From: Lonepinella sp051851555
GTDB lineage: Bacteria > Pseudomonadota > Gammaproteobacteria > Enterobacterales > Pasteurellaceae
Length of the DNA stretch: 64,000 bases
Assembly (NCBI RefSeq): GCF_051851555.1
Contig: NZ_JBPDVH010000001.1
Coordinates: 434,001-498,000, forward strand
Direction: 5' to 3'
Position numbers and translations under genes: made by a program. Positions within the stretch are counted from its first letter, which is position 1. Each line of letters opens with the position of its first letter. Under the pieces are notes generated by a model. That model did no database searches. It was not told where the DNA came from and saw only the letters and a program-made list of their open reading frames with translations. This document shows, in pieces, positions 61,999 to 64,000 of the stretch.

Positions 61999-62031
61999 AA
62001 AAAGTGCGGTTTTTTTCACCGCACTTTCGCT
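61997..62031. terminator. Uptake-signal terminator, right copy of the 35-bp direct repeat
   Basis: aaagtgcggt (62001-62010) pairs with accgcacttt (62018-62027), between the convergent LysR gene and talB. It is identical over 35 bases to 55092-55126; its first two bases are the end of the LysR stop codon. Confidence 0.85.
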
Positions 62032-62048
62032 TTTTTTATCTCAAAATA

Positions 62049-63002
62049 TTACAATTTTGCTGCTAACATCGCTTCTAATTTTTCAATATCGGCGGCAAAT
62101 TTGCGAATACCTTCGGCTAATTTTTCCACTGCCATTGGATCAGCATTGTGTTGCCAGTAGAAATCGGCCTCTTTCAATGGCTCTGGGCGAGCTTTGACTT
62201 CACCTTTGTATTCTAATTTACGTGCTAAAGGTGCAGTGCTGTCTTGTAACTCTTTTAATAATGGTGGTGCAATAGTTAAACGGTCGCAACCCGCTAACTC
62301 TGTGATTTCACCCACATTACGGAAACTTGCCCCCATTACCACGGTTTTATAACCGTATTGTTTGTAGTAGTTGTAAATTTCCGTCACAGAAACCACACCT
62401 GGATCTTCTGCTGGTGCGTATTCTTTTTTATCAGAATTAGCTTTGTACCAGTCAAGAATACGACCCACAAATGGTGAAATTAAGTAAACACCTGCCTCTG
62501 CACAAGCACGTGCTTGTGCTTGGGAGAATAATAGGGTTAAGTTACAGTTAATGTTTTCTTTTTCTAAAATTTCCGCTGCACGGATACCTTGCCATGTAGA
62601 GGCAATTTTGATCAAAATACGATCGTTGGCAATGCCTGCTTCGTTGTAAAGACGAATTAATTTGCGTGCTTTTTCAACAGTCGCTTCAGTATCATAAGAA
62701 AGACGAGCATCCACTTCAGTGGAAATGCGTCCGGGCACTAATTTTAAAATTTCTAAGCCGATATTTACGGCTAATTTATCTTCTGCATCAATTAATTGTT
62801 GTGCTTTGTTGCCGCTTTGTTGTTTGGCATAAGCAACGGCTTCATCAATTAATGGGGCATATTGTGGCAGTGCGGAGGCACTTAAAATTAATGATGGGTT
62901 GGTGGTGGCGTCTTGTGGTTTATAAAGTTTCATGGCTTCAATATCGCCGGTATCGGCGACCACGACGGTTACATTTTTTAAAGCATCTAATTGGGTTGTC
63001 AT
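62049..63002 (-). CDS. talB: Transaldolase B
   Basis: This 317-residue enzyme of the pentose phosphate pathway transfers dihydroxyacetone between sugar phosphates. The Schiff-base lysine is in RILIKIASTWQGIRAAEIL, and the N-terminal DTGDIEAMKLYKPQDATTNPSLIL is the TalB signature. CNLTLLFSQAQARACAEAGVYLISPFVGRILDW is the second. Length is as in E. coli TalB. A very good CRP-type palindrome lies about 85 bp upstream of the start. Confidence 0.96.
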   Translation of the reverse strand: MTTQLDALKNVTVVVADTGDIEAMKLYKPQDATTNPSLILSASALPQYAPLIDEAVAYAKQQSGNKAQQLIDAEDKLAVNIGLEILKLVPGRISTEVDARLSYDTEATVEKARKLIRLYNEAGIANDRILIKIASTWQGIRAAEILEKENINCNLTLLFSQAQARACAEAGVYLISPFVGRILDWYKANSDKKEYAPAEDPGVVSVTEIYNYYKQYGYKTVVMGASFRNVGEITELAGCDRLTIAPPLLKELQDSTAPLARKLEYKGEVKARPEPLKEADFYWQHNADPMAVEKLAEGIRKFAADIEKLEAMLAAKL

Positions 63003-63081
63003 AATTTACCTCTGGTTGATATTACGCTATGGCTGATTATCCATGATAAGTCGATTAAATACCAGTTAAACGATTAAAAAC

Positions 63082-63097
63082 TGTGATCTAGATCACG
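63082..63097. promoter_or_regulatory. Strong CRP-binding site between talB and mobB
   Basis: TGTGATCTAGATCACG matches the TGTGA-N6-TCACA consensus at nine of ten core positions, with a symmetric AAAC/GGTTT extension. It is about 80 bp from the talB start and about 100 bp from mobB, so it can control one or both. Confidence 0.75.
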
Positions 63098-63195
63098 GTT
63101 TTATAATGGAATTTGTATAGCGAACTACAATATAATACATTAAACGCAAGATGAAAATATCAAAGCAACGATATAAATAATAGGTGTAAGATAAT

Positions 63196-63690
63196 ATGAT
63201 GTCTTTTTTGGGTATTACGGGGTATAGCGGCAGTGGCAAAACTACATTATTAGAAAAATTATTGCCAAAATTAACCGCACTTGGATTGCGAGTGGCGGTG
63301 ATTAAACATAGCCACCATAATGCTCAAGTGGATAAACCCGGCAAAGACAGTTGGCGAATGAAAGAGGCAGGAGCCAGTCAAGTGATTATGGCGTGCGATC
63401 AGCGTTGGGCATTAATGACGGAAACCCCTGAGCCAGTTTCCTTTGCCTATTTAATCCAACAATTTGATCCGCAGTTAACGGATTTGGTGTTAATAGAAGG
63501 CTTTAAACAAGAACCAATACCTAAAATTTTATTGCATAGAAAAGACATGGATAAACCTTTACCCGAGCAAGACAACCATGTGATTGCCATTGCCAGTGAT
63601 TATCCTGTTGACACGGAGAAACCCTTGTTAGATATTAATCATATCGATCAAATCGCCGATTTTATTTGGCATTATTTAGGGAAACATTAA
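63196..63690 (+). CDS. mobB: Molybdopterin-guanine dinucleotide biosynthesis protein MobB
   Basis: This 164-residue P-loop protein binds GTP and helps MobA attach GMP to molybdopterin. LGITGYSGSGKTTLLEKLLPKL holds Walker A (GYSGSGKT, residues 9-16). VAVIKHSHHNAQVDKPGKDSWRMKEAGASQV is the MobB family block, and DLVLIEGFKQEPIPKI is Walker B-like. Two ATG codons occur at 63196 and 63199; either may be used. The next gene starts one base after its stop codon, suggesting cotranscription. Confidence 0.92.
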   Translation: MMSFLGITGYSGSGKTTLLEKLLPKLTALGLRVAVIKHSHHNAQVDKPGKDSWRMKEAGASQVIMACDQRWALMTETPEPVSFAYLIQQFDPQLTDLVLIEGFKQEPIPKILLHRKDMDKPLPEQDNHVIAIASDYPVDTEKPLLDINHIDQIADFIWHYLGKH

Positions 63691-63691
63691 A

Positions 63692-64000
63692 ATGGAAAAA
63701 GCCATTTCACCACGTTCCCTTGCATGGATTGCCGCTACGGCCTTTTTTATGCAAGCCTTAGATACGACCATTTTAAATACTGCATTACCTGCCATTGCAA
63801 AAGATTTACAGCAATCCCCTTTACAAATGCAGTTGGCCGTGATCAGCTATGCGTTAACGGTAGCGTTATTTATTCCTATTAGCGGTTGGTTAGCCGATAA
63901 ATATGGCACGCTAAATATTTTCCGTTTTTCTATTATGATGTTTGTGTTAGGTTCGGTGAGTTGTGCTTTTTCCATGTCATTGGAAATGTTGGTTTTTTCT
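63692..64000 (+). CDS. MFS drug exporter (DHA2/EmrB-like), N-terminal part (cut by window edge)
   Basis: The 103 visible codons (MEKAISPRSLAWIAATAFFM start) show the first three helices of a DHA2-type exporter. MQALDTTILNTALPAIAKDL is motif D1/C-like, as in EmrB and QacA. FIPISGWLADKYGTLNIFRFSI is the loop 2-3 motif A with the G-x-L-A-D core. The rest lies beyond the right edge, so substrate and number of helices (usually 14) cannot be checked. It follows mobB by one base. Confidence 0.85.
   Translation, partial: MEKAISPRSLAWIAATAFFMQALDTTILNTALPAIAKDLQQSPLQMQLAVISYALTVALFIPISGWLADKYGTLNIFRFSIMMFVLGSVSCAFSMSLEMLVFS

Overview
This window looks like a chromosomal segment from a member of the Pasteurellaceae. 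The nine-base Haemophilus-type DNA uptake signal AAGTGCGGT (or its complement) occurs roughly forty times by eye, often as inverted pairs that form transcription terminators. The housekeeping proteins (AtpIBEFHAGDC, HslVU, LptD, MnmG/RsmG, TyrP, FruB) also read like Haemophilus/Mannheimia-type orthologues. The genus cannot be fixed from sequence alone. A gallate-degradation cluster would fit a gut or rumen member exposed to tannins (Lonepinella is one candidate), but that is inference.

Layout. 1-2.2 kb: the edge of fruB, a small lipoprotein, and ftsB-ispD. 2.3-8.4 kb: a surface-glycan locus with a DUF5672 protein and two tandem FkbM methyltransferase + GT8 glycosyltransferase modules. An AAA/DUF4143 ATPase preceded by three 42-bp-spaced palindromes sits between the modules, and the second methyltransferase carries a CAAACAG heptamer tract that currently throws it out of frame. 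8.5-17 kb: a set of redox and aldehyde-handling genes (nitroreductase, quinone reductase, aldehyde dehydrogenase, Ohr, LLM flavoenzyme, HpaI-type aldolase, zinc alcohol dehydrogenase) with two AraC regulators. 17-24.6 kb: a drug/metabolite exporter, a TonB receptor, LptD, NlpD and a small lipoprotein related to the NlpD N-terminus. 24.6-29.5 kb: yqaA, surE, truD, ispF, and hslVU on the opposite strand.

29.6-33.9 kb is an AT-rich accessory stretch in which I noticed no uptake signals. It holds a previously unlabelled transposon-like unit (31071-33873) with perfect 28-bp terminal inverted repeats and a 5-bp target duplication AGATT, carrying one predicted secreted protein and one large unknown gene split by a frameshift at an A7 tract. 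33.9-43 kb: tyrP, a HAD phosphatase and the complete ATP synthase operon. 43.3-46.5 kb: a Slam translocon and its cognate TbpB-barrel surface lipoprotein, whose promoter region contains a 19-base homopolymer. 46.6-52 kb: phosphoglucomutase, an EamA transporter, a ClC channel, dusA and a DUF3861 protein.

52.1-55.1 kb: rsmG, mnmG and then the chromosomal replication origin, with 14 GATC sites in about 255 bp and two perfect DnaA boxes. Immediately beyond oriC is a complete gallate pathway (55.1-62.0 kb): transporter, gallate dioxygenase, oxalomesaconate tautomerase, CHA aldolase and oxalomesaconate hydratase in one operon, with a divergent LysR regulator that has two HTH domains. It converts gallate to pyruvate + oxaloacetate. 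The cluster is bounded by identical 35-bp direct repeats containing uptake signals. The window ends with talB (with a strong CRP site upstream), mobB and the start of an MFS exporter.

Two themes stand out: several surface loci have simple-sequence tracts suited to phase variation, and a catabolic cluster appears to have been inserted beside oriC.
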